Origin: Phytopythium helicoides | Lineage: Eukaryota > Oomycota > Peronosporomycetes > Pythiales > Pythiaceae | DNA: 64,000 nt | Assembly: GCA_024867545.1 (NCBI GenBank) | Contig: JANFNE010000006.1 | Span: 930,001-994,000, forward strand | Direction of reading: 5' to 3' | Shown here: in pieces, positions 1-11,690 of the stretch | Numbering within the stretch: position 1 is the first letter of the stretch | Layout: the number at the start of each line of letters is the position of its first letter | Translations under genes and position numbers: made by a program | Notes under the pieces: model-generated | What the model saw: only the letters and a program-made list of their open reading frames with translations | What the model was told of the DNA's origin: nothing | The model's database searches: none

Positions 1-340
1 GGTAGCCATGGCTGCTGTTCCTGTTCTTCTTCCAAAGAGCGATGAAATGTGGCGCCACCATCGGCCGCGGCGGCATCACGATGGCGGCGGCATCACCACC
101 AACCACGAGGGACGATCAACCATTGGTTAAAAAGGAGTATATCTACGGTTAATATAACCAATTGGAGGCACTTGTCGGCTCCCAGACGCATGACGATTCG
201 CTGAAACTGCTCGACTTCAAGATGCGCGTTTCAGCCAATCCAAGTCTCCCAATCTTCGACCGCCGCCCTCATTTCGGCCAATCCGCGTCGCTCACCGTCC
301 GAAGGGCAACCTCCGACTCAGTCCGAGAAAGTGCGGGAGG
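1..340. other. Left-edge intergenic region / promoter of the USP48-like gene
   Basis: No gene can be supported here. A short open frame on the plus strand (about 8-129, 40 codons) could be the 3' end of a gene beyond the left edge or simply chance; I see no family signal in it. The segment has an 8-bp inverted repeat (ATTGGTTA at 122-129 and TAACCAAT at 155-162) and three CCAAT boxes between 235 and 282, so it is most likely the promoter of the gene starting at 341. Confidence 0.5.
235..282 (+). promoter_or_regulatory. Cluster of three CCAAT boxes upstream of the USP48-like gene
   Basis: CCAAT occurs at 235-239, 249-253 and 278-282, that is 59 to 106 nt before the ATG at 341. Three copies in 48 nt is dense, and the same element recurs upstream of several other genes in the window. 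CCAAT is the known NF-Y binding core; that NF-Y acts here is inference. Confidence 0.45.
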
Positions 341-3300
341 ATGGCCAAGCCTAAGAGGAAGCGCGAGGACGGCGCGGCGGGCGAGTCGGCTGCCGCGGCG
401 GCCCGCGAGCGCCGGATGGAGGACCCGTACGCGCTGCAGACGCGCGCGTGTCGGCCCGCGGACCACCAGCGCAAGAAGAGCAAGGGCGGCGTCTCGCAAG
501 TGCGCAACTGTGCCGACAACCCCAACTGCCTCTATGGGCTCGGCGAGCGCCAGAAGGTGCGAGTTTGCGGCGCTGGCGAGGGTCTTGGCGTGGATGCTGA
601 TGCTGTTTGGGCGAGCAGGGTATCTGGAACAGCAAGAAGATGATCCAGCGCGTGTTTGGAGACGATCCACGCGAGCGCCGGCGCGCGACAGCTCAAGGAG
701 AAGCGCAGACGTTGGTGCCCTGCGGGCTGAGGAACCTCGGCGCCACGTGCTACCTCAACAGCATGCTGCAGTGTCTGTTTGGGAATCAGCCCTTTCGCCG
801 CGCAGTGTATGAGTGGGAGCCCAAGGAGAAGGACGTGAACGAGCAGCAGGTGCTGCAGATGCGCGCGCTGCAGAAGCTGTTTGCACAGATGCAGCTCGGT
901 AACCAGAATCTGTACGACCCGACCGAGTTTGCTTCAACGCTGGCACTGAACAATGTCGTTCAACAAGACGCGCAGGTGTGTGGCGTGATATGATTCGCCA
1001 CGGAGGCGTCGAGATACAAATCTGACTCGATGTGCAACAGGAATTCAACAAACTACTGCTCACCCACCTGCGAACAATCTTTTCACAATCTTGCATTAGC
1101 GAGCACTGGGATCTAGTCGACCGCGTGTTTCAGGGACACATGAGTTACGTGACCAAATGCCTGCGCTGCAAGACAAGGTCACTCAGACCTTCGACATACT
1201 ACGAAATCGTAAGGCATTGCCGTTGCTGCAATAGACGCATCGGGGTGATATTGCTAACCAAACAATCACTTGCCTAGTCTCTCAACATCAAGGGACACAA
1301 GACGCTTAGTGATTCGATTGCATCGTACCTTTCTCCCGAGATTCTTGATGGCGACAACAAGTACTACTGCGACAACTGCAAATCAAAAGAATGCGCAGAA
1401 CGATACATGGAGCTGGATCCGAAAAAGCTGCCGGATACCATCACGTTCCAGCTTATGCGCTTTGTGTATGATGCAGCTGCTGGGCGAAAGAAAAAGCTGA
1501 TGGTGAGCTTGCTCAGCTATATCTTAATTTGCTCAAACCACTAACACCATTTCGATTCTTCATGTAGGATGTAATTGAAGTTGCTGAAACACTCAACATG
1601 ACGGATTTGCTTCGACAAAGTGGTAGTACCGAGGCATTTGAAGAAACAAACGACGTTATTTATCGGTTGTCGGGATACTTGAATCACCGAGGAAAAAGTG
1701 CTCATGTTGGGCATTATACTGCATCAGTGGCTTATCCAGCTGCAAACGCGTCGGATTCATCATCTGTCGTCTGGTATGAGTTTGATGATGCTTTGGTGAA
1801 CGCTGCTGCTACTGCTACTTCTCCAAACGCGAGTGAGCATCAGGGTAAGAAGCTTCGTTCGCGCGACATTTATATGCTTCTCTACGTCCGAGAACCGAGT
1901 TCAAGCGCAAACACGGGCACCCAAGACGCGATTCAGCCATCGATGTCATGCCGGGAGTCCATAGATACGGAGAACACGATTTTTGAAGCTGATGTGCAAG
2001 AGTACACATGCAAAGTGAAGGGAATGGAGGAGCGGATATCCGAGCGTGTGAAGGCGTACGAGAAGTTCTTTGAAAAGGAGCGCCCATACCCAGACCCTTC
2101 TGCAGCGGAGTTTTATTGGGTCGATACGTTGTGGCTCCGAAAGTGGATAACTGGGGAAGAGGAAATTGCAGCGAATGCACACACTCCCGCTCCGTTACCT
2201 GACGCTGAGAAGGTAGGTGGGGCAGTTGTTGCCTCAGGAGCTGTGGATTTATCACAGACGAATGAGGACCGTGAAGACGAGGGGAAGACGGACGAAGGAG
2301 ACTCTCCTGCAGATGCGATAGTGATCGAGGACGACGAGAACATGGGCCAACAGGAGTCTTCGCCTGACGCGTGCACACCACTACGTGAGCAGGATATTCC
2401 GTTTAGCAAGCCCATTGATATTTCTAGCTATTGCTGCATGCATTCTCGTCCAGTTGGGAGAGCCTCCGACAAAGATGAGAAACCAGAGGATCGAAGAGTT
2501 GAGGAAGATAAACCGGCGCAATTCTCACCTGACATCGTCCCCCAGCTAAAACGCATCTCGGCTAAACTTTTTAAGCATTTGGAGATGACATGTGGAATTG
2601 GTATGTCTTCTCTTGGGTCTCCAGCAGAGTCGTCATCAAGAAGTACGCCCCAAATTTTTGCAGCTCCAACGTACCGATGTGCTGCATGCGAGCAAGAGTT
2701 TCGGGGCAGGCTCTCAGACGACGCCGAGCAACTCAAGGAAGTTGAACTTGAACTTGGATTTCTCAAGACTGGGACTACTCAGCCACAAAACGGATATTAC
2801 ATGAGCCGAGCGTGGATTGCGAGCTACAAGAATCATTTGCAAAAACTTCACAAGCGACTATTTGCTATAGCTAACAAGAAAGCGAAGACAAATGGAGGGA
2901 CCCAGCAGGATCTTTTGCAGTATTGTGCATCTGGAGACGTGAATGTTTCGTCGGGTGGCGACGAACCAATATGGCTGGCGCCACTGAATGCTGATATCAC
3001 GTGTATGCACGGGAACTTGGTACTCGACAAGCGAAAATATCGTGTTGTGCCATCGGAGACATGGATGTACTTTGCCTCAAAATTTGCTCCTACTCAAGTT
3101 TTTATTGCAAGCAACACGGAAACGTGCCCCGAGTGTCAGCATGATGTGGCTGCCACTGAAGAAATTCAACAGATCGAACGTGCGAGTCGTGACCAAGTGC
3201 TCGAGCGTGCACCATTAGCCCAGTTGTATCGCAAGAAAACCGGCTCGGGGTCAGGAGATGGAGAGGGTGGGTCGTTCTTGTTGAGTGAGGTGTTTGCACT

Positions 3301-4462
3301 TTCTGGGACGCATGGTACTCGCGGATCCAAATCAGATGCGACTTCACATCGCCGGATGTTCATCGTTCCTCGGTCATGGATGAGCGAGTGGCGCAAATAT
3401 ATCCGTGACGTCGACTACGCCTCTCCTTCTCCACTTTCTATGGAGGAGCTTCTATGCCCGCACAATAAGCTTTTGCTCCCGCAAAGCGTGCTCCGAGCTA
3501 TTGACGGCGCCGGGATGGTGGAACAAAGTGAACTTGGCATCGAATTTGTCTCTCAAGATGAGATGGTTCACCTTATCGACCTTTATGGGGAAGCAAACAC
3601 AAACTATTACTATGCACTACTCAACACATCGAGAGACAGTGTGGATGGTGTTTTGTGGCGAAAGTGCTCGTATGCTTCTCTACTCTTCGCTAGTCAAATG
3701 GATACCTTCGGTGCCAACTGCCCTGATGACGTCATTCCGCTTGCATGCGAAGACGACAATGGAGATAATGTGCGATGTGTTGAATGCGAGGGTACGGCGC
3801 GTGAGCTACACCGCTTTGAGATGGAGAACTTTGAGAACCGCATCGTAAACGTACAACTTCTCCTACCCGACCAACCAGTGCCAGTGAGCGATTCACTGTC
3901 TGCGGAGGCCGACGTTTCAGGTCGCCGGCGATCAAAGCGAATTCGCCCTGGGTCAGCTTCTACCTGGCTGATATCCGCTAGTGCAACCGACAATGTGTAT
4001 TTGCTCAAGACGAAGATTTATTCGGAGATCGGTGCGCTTCCGGTACGACAGAGGTTATACTTTAAAGGTGAAGTGCTCGAGGACTACCGAACGCTGAAAG
4101 AGTGCGGGTAAGAGTGAGATCTTGAGGCGAGAGTGGCGCTCCAATCCTTTATGCCTCTAATTTTCGTGTTGGTGTGCAGAATTAAAGCTGGTGATGCTGT
4201 GTATATGCGATTATCGGAGGATAATTCTGATGACCTGGCGCTCGAAGAGACCCAGAGTCGCGAAGTAGGGTTTGAAGACTCAGTATTCCTATCGCATGCT
4301 CCTATTGCATCATCAAAGAATGGCAGAAACACACGACCAAATGCCGCTGCGTCGTCAAGCGACATGCGTGTGTGGGTGTGCACTGCGTGCACCTACGTCA
4401 ACGATGACTCGGAGGAACAATGCGAGATGTGTACGACTCCGCGAGCGTATGAAGTGGAATGA
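341..4462 (+). CDS. USP48: USP48-like ubiquitin carboxyl-terminal hydrolase with DUSP domains, Ubl and C-terminal zinc finger
   Basis: Cysteine protease that removes ubiquitin from proteins. Six exons: 341-556, 619-975, 1041-1208, 1278-1502, 1568-4107, 4180-4462; every junction keeps frame with GT-AG ends, giving 1262 aa. The Cys box (GLRNLGATCYLNS, nucleophile near C116) and His box (HRGKSAHVGHYTA, near H371) are intact, so an active enzyme is expected. Tryptophan-rich DUSP-type segments lie near residues 496-520, 732-747 and 917-935, and a ubiquitin-like fold near 1120-1185, the domain order known for USP48. The last 29 residues form a RanBP2-type zinc finger (W-x-C-x2-C-x10-C-x2-C, cysteines 1236/1239/1250/1253), which I do not recall in animal USP48. 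ATG 341 was chosen as the first in-frame Met, followed by a Lys/Arg-rich start. It ends 67 nt from the convergent DHODH gene. Confidence 0.88.
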
Positions 4463-4529
4463 TGAAATGGAAATGTTACGGCATCTCCCAACATGTTCCT
4501 TGTTTTTTGCTGCGAAAGGTTTGTCCACC

Positions 4530-6017
4530 TTACTTCTTGTGCGCGGCACCTACAGCCTGCGAGATGTGAGTGTACCCGTCTGCCTCCAGCAGGTGGACAA
4601 GCTCTTTCTTGGCGCGAGCAATAGCCAAAGGGCTCTCGTAAATGAGGCACGAGTACATCTGCACCAGCGACGCGCCAGCTCGGATCTTGTCGTACGCATC
4701 CTTACCAGACGAGATGCCACCCACACCAATAAGCGGGATCTTGCCGCCTGTCAGCTTGTACATGTCGCCGAGCACCTTGGTCGACATCTCTCGGACTGGT
4801 GCGCCACTTAGTCCTCCAGTCTCCACCTTCTCGGCGCTACAATTGCAGAGTACGGATTAGATGTAGCTTGCAATACAACAAAGTATTGATGATGCGAGAA
4901 TGCGTACCTCTTGAGCGACTCCGGGCGGCTGATAGTCGTGTTTGACACAATGAGGCCATCAAGCTTGAGTTCCAACGCGACATCGGCGATATCCTGCTTG
5001 TCGTCTCCGGTGAGATCTGGCGCGATCTTTAGTAGAAGCGGAATCTTGCGCTTCTCCTGTGCCTGCACCTCGTCGCGAGCAGCGAGCACGCGAACAAGCA
5101 GCTCCTCGAGCTGGGCCTTGCCCTGGAGCGAGCGCAGGCCCGGCGTGTTGGGTGACGACACATTGACGACGAGGTAGTCGGCGTACTTGCCGAGAGCATA
5201 CACACCCTTGACGTAGTCCGAAGCGGCGTCCTCTGTGGTTTTGTTCTTGCCCAGATTGACACCGAGCACGCCAGTGCGGTGAAACTTGGCCGACAGCTCA
5301 CGCGTCGCCACATAGTTGGCGAGACGCCGCGCGACGGCGTCCAGACCCTCGCTGTTGAAGCCGTAGCGATTGATGACTCCGCGGTCCTCGTACAGGCGGA
5401 ACACGCGGGGCTTCGGGTTTCCCGGCTATCCCATTGCACAATAGAGCGCGATTTAGACCACTGGATGATTGTCATCACGCTACAGAAAGCGCTAACCTGC
5501 GGCAAGGGCGTGACACTGCCGATCTCAATAGCTCCCATACCCATGTCGAGCACGCCCTCAATGGCCTCGGCGTTCTTGTCAAAGCCCGCTGCCATGCCAA
5601 TCGGGTTGGGGAAGTCGAGTCCGAACGCCTGCACGCGGAGCTGCGGTGCATCCGTCATGTCGTCCTGATCACAATCCACGCGTGAGCTCAGTGCGCTCGA
5701 CGTGGCCAGGAAGTCGCCAAAGATACCTTGGGGATGAGCCCGAGCGCCGCGGCCTTGACGGCGATCTGGTGCGCCGTCTCGGGCGGGAAGAGCCGCACGA
5801 CCGGCATCATGGGGTCCGCCAGCTGCTTGATCACCCACTCGTGCGGCACCACGCCGTTGTAGGCGGCCACGACGGCCGCCGCGCCGCCGCCGCCCACGGC
5901 CAGCGCCACCGCCGGGTGCACGGGCGTCGCCTTCTTGCCGGCGCCGCTGGTGCTGAAGGCCGCGCGTGTCGCCGCGCTCTTGGCGCGCGCAGCCGCAACG
6001 CGCGCGAACGACCGCAT
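4530..6017 (-). CDS. DHODH: Dihydroorotate dehydrogenase, class 2 (mitochondrial)
   Basis: Oxidises dihydroorotate to orotate in pyrimidine synthesis, passing electrons to quinone at the inner mitochondrial membrane. Four exons (minus): 6017-5727, 5664-5497, 5425-4908, 4836-4530; 427 aa. The N-terminus is Arg/Ala/Ser-rich with no acidic residues (transit-peptide-like), followed by a Gly/Ala/Val hydrophobic stretch that would be the membrane anchor of class 2 enzymes. Family motifs are all present: [51 protein letters not shown] (catalytic Ser of class 2), [20 protein letters not shown] and IPLIGVGGI for FMN phosphate binding. An in-frame Met 38 codons upstream (6131) exists; 6017 was preferred because it opens a typical transit peptide. 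It shares a 328-nt divergent promoter region with the HDAC gene at 6346. Confidence 0.93.
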
Positions 6018-6345
6018 GACGGAGCGGGACGGAGGAGCAGAGAGCGCGAGGAGCGGAGCGCGCGGAGCTGGCGGTGCCGCGGCAGATCGCAGAGTGGGCT
6101 GACGACGGCCACTATTCGGCCAATGCATCACTTCAGAGAGACCAAGATTGGCGTTGAACCGCTTGATTGGTGGGGTATGTGTATATAGAGGCTTATGACA
6201 ATATATTAATTACATCTAGTGATGCCAGTATAAGAAGTATATTCGAAGATAGAGTTGTTGAACTGCTTTTGTGGGTTCGAGAGTCAATGTCACTCCGACA
6301 TTTGCGGCGAGAGGAGACAGGCGGGCTTCCAGGCGACGAGGAGCG
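6018..6345. promoter_or_regulatory. Divergent promoter between DHODH and the first HDAC gene, with CCAAT boxes
   Basis: The 328 nt between the two start codons hold CCAAT/ATTGG elements at 6120-6124, 6147-6151 and 6166-6170, then an AT-rich stretch (about 6176-6250) unlike the GC-rich flanks. The elements are roughly central and could serve both genes. No gene is seen in the segment. Confidence 0.45.
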
Positions 6346-8471
6346 ATGGCGAGCGCCACCAAGAAGCGCGTGTCGTACTTCTACCACCGTACGTGGCTCG
6401 CCGCTGGCGTGCGGGGCCCGCAGCGCCACCCGTTGGGCCGCCGCATGCTGCGCGTGCGTGTCTGGCCGCCGCTTTCCGCGTGTTTGGCGCGCGGCCGACC
6501 GCTTGATTGCTCGGGCTCCGCGCCTCGGATCGGCGCATCCCTCTCTCGGTTCTCACGCGTGTGTGTGGCGTGGTGCTCTGCTGTTGCCATGGGGACGATG
6601 CTTGCGCAGCCGAGGTGGGGCACTTCTACTACGGCCCTGGCCACCCGATGAAGCCGCACCGCATGAAACTCGCGCACCACCTCGTGGTCAACTACGATAT
6701 GTACCAGAAGATGGACATCTTTGTGAGCTCTCGCTCTCGGAGCTTGATGAGAGGGCCCATCTCACACTGGAAATCGTGGCAGGAACCCCACTGGGCCTCC
6801 GCGGAGGAGATGAAGGTGTTCCATGCGCCGGATTACATCGAATTTCTCCAGCGAGTCAGTCCAGCCAACCAGCGCGACATGAATGCTGACCTCATCAAGT
6901 GTAGGCGCCACTTTGGATCCTTATGCTGAATGTGGTACACAAACTCACAGTATTCGGTCACCTGCAGATAACTTTGGGGAGACGAGCGACACGGACTGTC
7001 CAGTGTTTGACGGCATCTTCGACTTTTGCCAAATCTATGCTGGTGCTTCCTTGGGTCAGACGAGAGATCTCTGTTTATTGTTTTTTTGGGTCTGATCTAA
7101 CAGCTTGGTGCTCTCTTCGTGTATCCAGACGCTGTCAGTCGACTCAACTTTGGTCTCTGCGACATCGCAATCAATTGGGCTGGAGGACTCCATCACGCAA
7201 AGAAAGCTGGTGGCTCCGGCTTCTGCTACGTGAACGACATTGTGCTCGGTATCCTCGAGATGCTCAAGTATGTGGGTGGAGCTAACTCTTTTCAAGGTTG
7301 CGAGTCTGACATATTGTTGCTCTTTGGAGATTCCATCCTCGAGTGTTGTACATTGATATTGATGCTCATCACGGAGATGGTGTCGAAGAGGCATTTTACG
7401 TGACCGATCGCGTCATGACTGTATCATTCCACAAGTACGGTGATTACTTCCCGGGTACCGGCGATATAAAGGTGGAGTACATGCAAGAATGTCTCCGTGA
7501 ATTCCAAATACTAATGGAGGTTTCTTTTGGCTGTGCAGGACATTGGAGCAAAAGCTGGCAAGTATTATGCTGTGAACTTTCCTCTGCACAGCGGCATGGA
7601 CGATGAAAGCTATGAGGGCATCTTCAAGCCAGTCATACAAAAAGTCATGGAAACTTTCCAGCCGACAGCCATTGTACTCCAGTGTGGAGCTGACTCGCTG
7701 ACTGGCGATCGGCTTGGTTGTTTCAACGTTACTACATACGGTTGGTGCAAGCATGCTATGGCTTTTGGACGAGCTTATTCCTAATTTGAACTTGTTCTAC
7801 CAGGACATGGTGAATGCGTTCGCTTTGTCAAGAGCTTTGGTCTACCGATGCTTGTGGTTGGAGGTGGTGGATACCGTATGCGTAATGTTTCTCGCGCATG
7901 GGCATATGAGACATCGATTCTCATCGACCAGGAAGTGTCCAACAACATTCCGTACAACGACTACTTTGAGTTCTACGCTCCGACGTTCAAGCTCCATCTC
8001 GAACCGGATCCTGACCTGAAGAACGACAACTCGAAGGAGTACCTAGAGAAGCACAAGTACGTCAATTCGTGTTGGCTTTTTCTTGCATGTGTTTTCTGTC
8101 CTAACGAGAATCGTACCAGAATCAAGATATTCGAGAATCTGCGCTCTCTGACTGGCGCTCCAAGTGTGCAAATGAATCTTCCACCACCAGCCCATATGCT
8201 TCGGGAGGAAGATGAAGATTCGGTTGACCCAGACTCGCGAAAAGACAGCGACGGTAAACGCCAGCACGACGCGGAGTTCTTCCATGACGACAAGGTAAAG
8301 TTTCCATTGCGAAATCTTCTTCGCTGATGACCCGGATAGATACTTACTCGTCCCCCATTCTCTTTCCAGGACCAACGAGGCAATGAGGATGACGATGCCT
8401 CATGGAAGGAGAATCAGTTCCGCCAGTCTGTAGATGCAGCCGATGTGATCCCCATGGACATCGACGAGTAG
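6346..8471 (+). CDS. Class I histone deacetylase (Rpd3/HDAC1 type), tandem copy 1
   Basis: Zinc-dependent lysine deacetylase of chromatin repressor complexes. Ten exons: 6346-6388, 6610-6722, 6783-6900, 6968-7054, 7129-7267, 7330-7471, 7539-7740, 7804-8056, 8120-8294, 8370-8471; 457 aa, the usual length of this class. Catalytic elements are present: the HH pair in [10 protein letters not shown] (142-143), zinc ligands in DIDAHHGDG (D178, H180) and [10 protein letters not shown] (D266), and the active-site Tyr in [14 protein letters not shown]. The residues after that Tyr (RM) differ from the usual TI, which copy 2 keeps. The C-terminal tail is acidic. It lies 150 nt upstream of the tandem copy, from which it differs by two extra introns (7472-7538, 7741-7803) and lower GC at third positions. 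Intron 1 is long for this window (221 nt). Confidence 0.93.
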
Positions 8472-8621
8472 CAAGTCATGCTCAACCCGGTCAACTATGC
8501 ATAGAACCGATTTGCTACGTTAGCATATATTCGTTTTTGCAGGGAAAGAGTTAGACTTCCCGCCAGTCCATTTTGTCCTGGCAAGTCGACCGGCCGGCCC
8601 AAGCGCTCCCTTCCTGTGGCC

Positions 8622-10628
8622 ATGGCGAGTGCCACGAAGAAGCGCGTGTCGTACTTCTACCATCGTACGTACCTTCTGTATCTCTTCTGTCGGGCGATCC
8701 CTCTCTCGATCTCTGGAGCTTCCTGTAGCCTCCATTATGGACCATTTCCTGCGAACCTTTTGACACAAAGGGCGAGGGGTCACGCGAGTTCGAGGGGTGA
8801 TCAGCAGCAGCGGACGCTAACGCGGATCGTATGCGCGTACATAGCGGAGGAAGGGCACTTCTACTATGGCCCAGGCCACCCGATGAAGCCGCACCGCATG
8901 AAGCTTGCACACCACCTCGTGGTCAACTACGATCTCTACCGCAAAATGGACATTTTTGTACGTTTTCAGCGGGACCTGCAGGCGTTGCTTTTCGCTCCCC
9001 CTCTCATGCCGACGCTCATGACTGTATATGGTGTTGTGTAGGAGCCACACTGGGCATCGCCGGGCGAGATCAAGGTGTTCCACGCCGCCGAGTACATTGA
9101 CTTTCTGCAGCGCGTGAACCCGACCAACCAGAAGGATTATTCTTCAGAGCTTCAAAAGTGTGCGTCAAATACCAGTGTTTTGAATAGTGAGTGAGCTTGC
9201 AAGAAGTGCTGATGCTCGCCGGTGGGTGTATTCTGTAGTCAACCTCGGCGAGCTGACCGATTGCCCGATCTTCGACGGGCTGTTCGACTTTTGCCAGATC
9301 TACTCGGGAGGCACACTGGGTATGCAAGCGCGGACTGTTCATTCACTCATCCAATCGACAACAGAACTCATGCTGATAATGCACGGACTTTGTGCTTCGC
9401 AGATGCCGTCAGCCGCCTCAACCACGGCTTGTGCGACATTGCCATCAACTGGGCAGGTGGACTTCACCACGCCAAGAAATCGGAAGGCTCAGGTTTCTGC
9501 TACGTCAACGACATTGTTCTTGGTATCTTGGAGCTGCTCAAGTACGTGCAAATACCTACCCGTCGGAAAACGCGGTGTTAACGAAAGTTCTGCTGCTGTA
9601 GGTATCACCCGCGAGTTTTATATATTGACATTGACGTGCACCACGGCGATGGCGTCGAAGAAGCCTTCTACGTGACAGATCGTGTGATGACAGTGTCGTT
9701 CCACAAGTACGGCGACTTTTTCCCGGGCACAGGCGATATCAAGGACGTTGGTGCGAAGAATGGCAAGTACTATGCAGTGAACTTCCCGCTGCTGAGCGGT
9801 ATGACAGATGAGAGCTACGAAAGCGTGTTCAAGCCCGTTATCGAGAAAGTCATGGAGACATTCCAGCCGTCGGCGGTTGTGCTGCAGTGTGGTGCTGACT
9901 CGCTCACAGGTGATCGTCTTGGAAGCTTCAATGTCACAACCAAGGGTCACGGCGAGTGTGTTCGATTTGTGAAGAGCTTTGGGCTCCCCATGCTGGTGCT
10001 CGGTGGTGGCGGATACACCATCCGCAATGTGTCGCGTGCCTGGGCCTACGAGACGTCGATTCTGCTCGACGAAACGGTGTCCAACAACATCCCGTACAAT
10101 GACTACTTTGAGTTCTACGCTCCTTCCTTCAAGCTGCACCTAGAGCCGGACCCCGAGCTTGAAAATGCCAACTCGAAGGAATACCTCGAGGACTGCAAGT
10201 ACGTCGATTGCGCATTTCAGTATCGCTGTCATTAGGTATAGATGTCGGTTGTTGACAAGCATTCACAACTTTGTGCAGGATCAAGATTATGGAAAACCTG
10301 CGCGCGCTGACTGGAGCACCGAGCGTCCAGATGAGTCAAGCTCCTCCGACGCACATGCTGCGCGAGGAAGATGAAGACGCTGCTGACCCAGACTCGCGTA
10401 CTGACAACGATGGAAAGCGGCACCACGAAGCTGAGTTCTACGGAGACGACAAGGTCCATCCCATGCCTTGACTTTCTGTTTTGAGATTTTTTGAGAATAA
10501 CACGAGCTGCTCTGTGCCAACAGGATCAGCGTGGAAACGATGACACGGCTGATGGCGAGAGTGCCAGTAGAGAAGCTGCTGCGGAAGAGAACGCGGCACC
10601 CGATGTCATCCCGATGGAAGTAGATTAG
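8622..10628 (+). CDS. Class I histone deacetylase (Rpd3/HDAC1 type), tandem copy 2
   Basis: Paralogue of the gene at 6346 with the same predicted role. Eight exons: 8622-8664, 8845-8957, 9042-9159, 9239-9319, 9403-9541, 9602-10198, 10279-10453, 10524-10628; 456 aa. All shared splice sites match copy 1 in position and phase. The two introns that split copy 1 after GDIK and within YGHGEC are absent, so 9602-10198 is one exon. The catalytic set is complete: GGLHHAKK (H140-H141), [19 protein letters not shown] and the canonical [17 protein letters not shown] 8622 was chosen over an in-frame ATG six nt upstream because it aligns with copy 1. The acidic tail ends PDVIPMEVD, close to copy 1. Higher GC at third positions suggests it may be the more highly expressed copy (inference). 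Confidence 0.94.
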
Positions 10629-10741
10629 TCGCGAGTCCGTCGTGCTGCCTGCTCAATCATGGTTTGCCTCATTGGAGCTAGCCGATTTCAACTCTAATCT
10701 TGCGTCGAGAAGGTATTGTATTACCCACACAGGCTGATATT

Positions 10742-11547
10742 CTATTGCTGCTGTTGCTGCTGTTTGCGCTGCTTGTCTCTCTCCGCCTTTTCGATCTCGA
10801 AGCGCTTGAGATCCAGTCGCTGCAAGAACTCCTGCTTCTCGATGTATCTGTTCAAGTCACGGTGAGACGCTGTCACGACGAGCAGCCACATCAACGCGAG
10901 GTGCACGCACCCGTCCTTGGTGTACTGCGCGAGCTCGTCCTCGATGCCCTCCTTCTCCTTGAACTTGTCCCAGTCGATGGACGTCTTCTCGATCGTCGAC
11001 ACCTTCTTGGGGGCATCCATCGACGCCAGCACCTTGTCAATCCCCGAGTTGCTTCCTCCAGCCGCCACCTTCCGCTTGACGCTGTACTCGACGCCCGCGA
11101 ACTTGACGACCTCATCGACCTGCTTGTTCTCGCTCGCGGTCGCCAGGTCCGTCCGCGATCGCTTGGTGTCGAGGCTCAGCACCGTCATCTTGAACTCGCG
11201 CAGCTTGCGCTTCTTGGGCTTTGGCGCCTTGCCGTTCGTGAGTCCGCTCAACAGCCTGGCCGTCCGGTCCTCGGCCGCCTTGGACACGCTCGTGGGCGCG
11301 TTCAGCTCCTCCCAGAGCTTGGAGACGTGCGCCTTCGTCGACGTGGAGCCGCTGTCGGCGTCACCTCGAGCGTCTGCGACCAGCGACTGGTCCTCATCGT
11401 CCTGAGCGTCGACGCCTAGCGCAGCAGCGAGTTAGCGACGCCGGCGGCCCAGGCGACTGGAGCAGTCGGAGCAGCAGCCAGCAGAAGCGGAGAGCGCTCA
11501 CCTTCAGGCACGTAGTCCTCGTCCTCGGCGTCCGACGGCGAGCTCAT
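10742..11547 (-). CDS. CFDP1: BCNT/CFDP1 (Swc5-like) chromatin-remodelling protein
   Basis: Likely subunit of the SWR1/SRCAP-type complex that deposits histone H2A.Z. Three exons (minus): 11547-11502, 11415-10911, 10847-10742; 218 aa. The first exon is tiny and acidic (MSSPSDAEDEDYVPEG), matching the acidic N-terminus of Swc5/CFDP1 proteins. The C-terminal BCNT domain is clear: the W-D-K/S-F-K segment (IDWDKFKEKEGI), then DELAQYTKDGYIEKQEFL and a Lys/Arg/Glu-rich helix ending in poly-Gln. The intron at 10910-10848 sits inside the BCNT motif, and splicing restores the conserved GYxxKQxFL. The family assignment is secure; membership of a remodelling complex follows from family knowledge. Confidence 0.88.
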
Positions 11548-11690
11548 GCTCGCGGCTCTTGGCTTTGCTGGAAGTGGCGGCAGCAGCAAAGCGCGAAATG
11601 TCTCTATGAAACGATACCCTTCTTACACTCATATATCCAAAATCGAAAATCAAGTGTAAAACACCTCTTTGAACACATTGATTGCCACAT

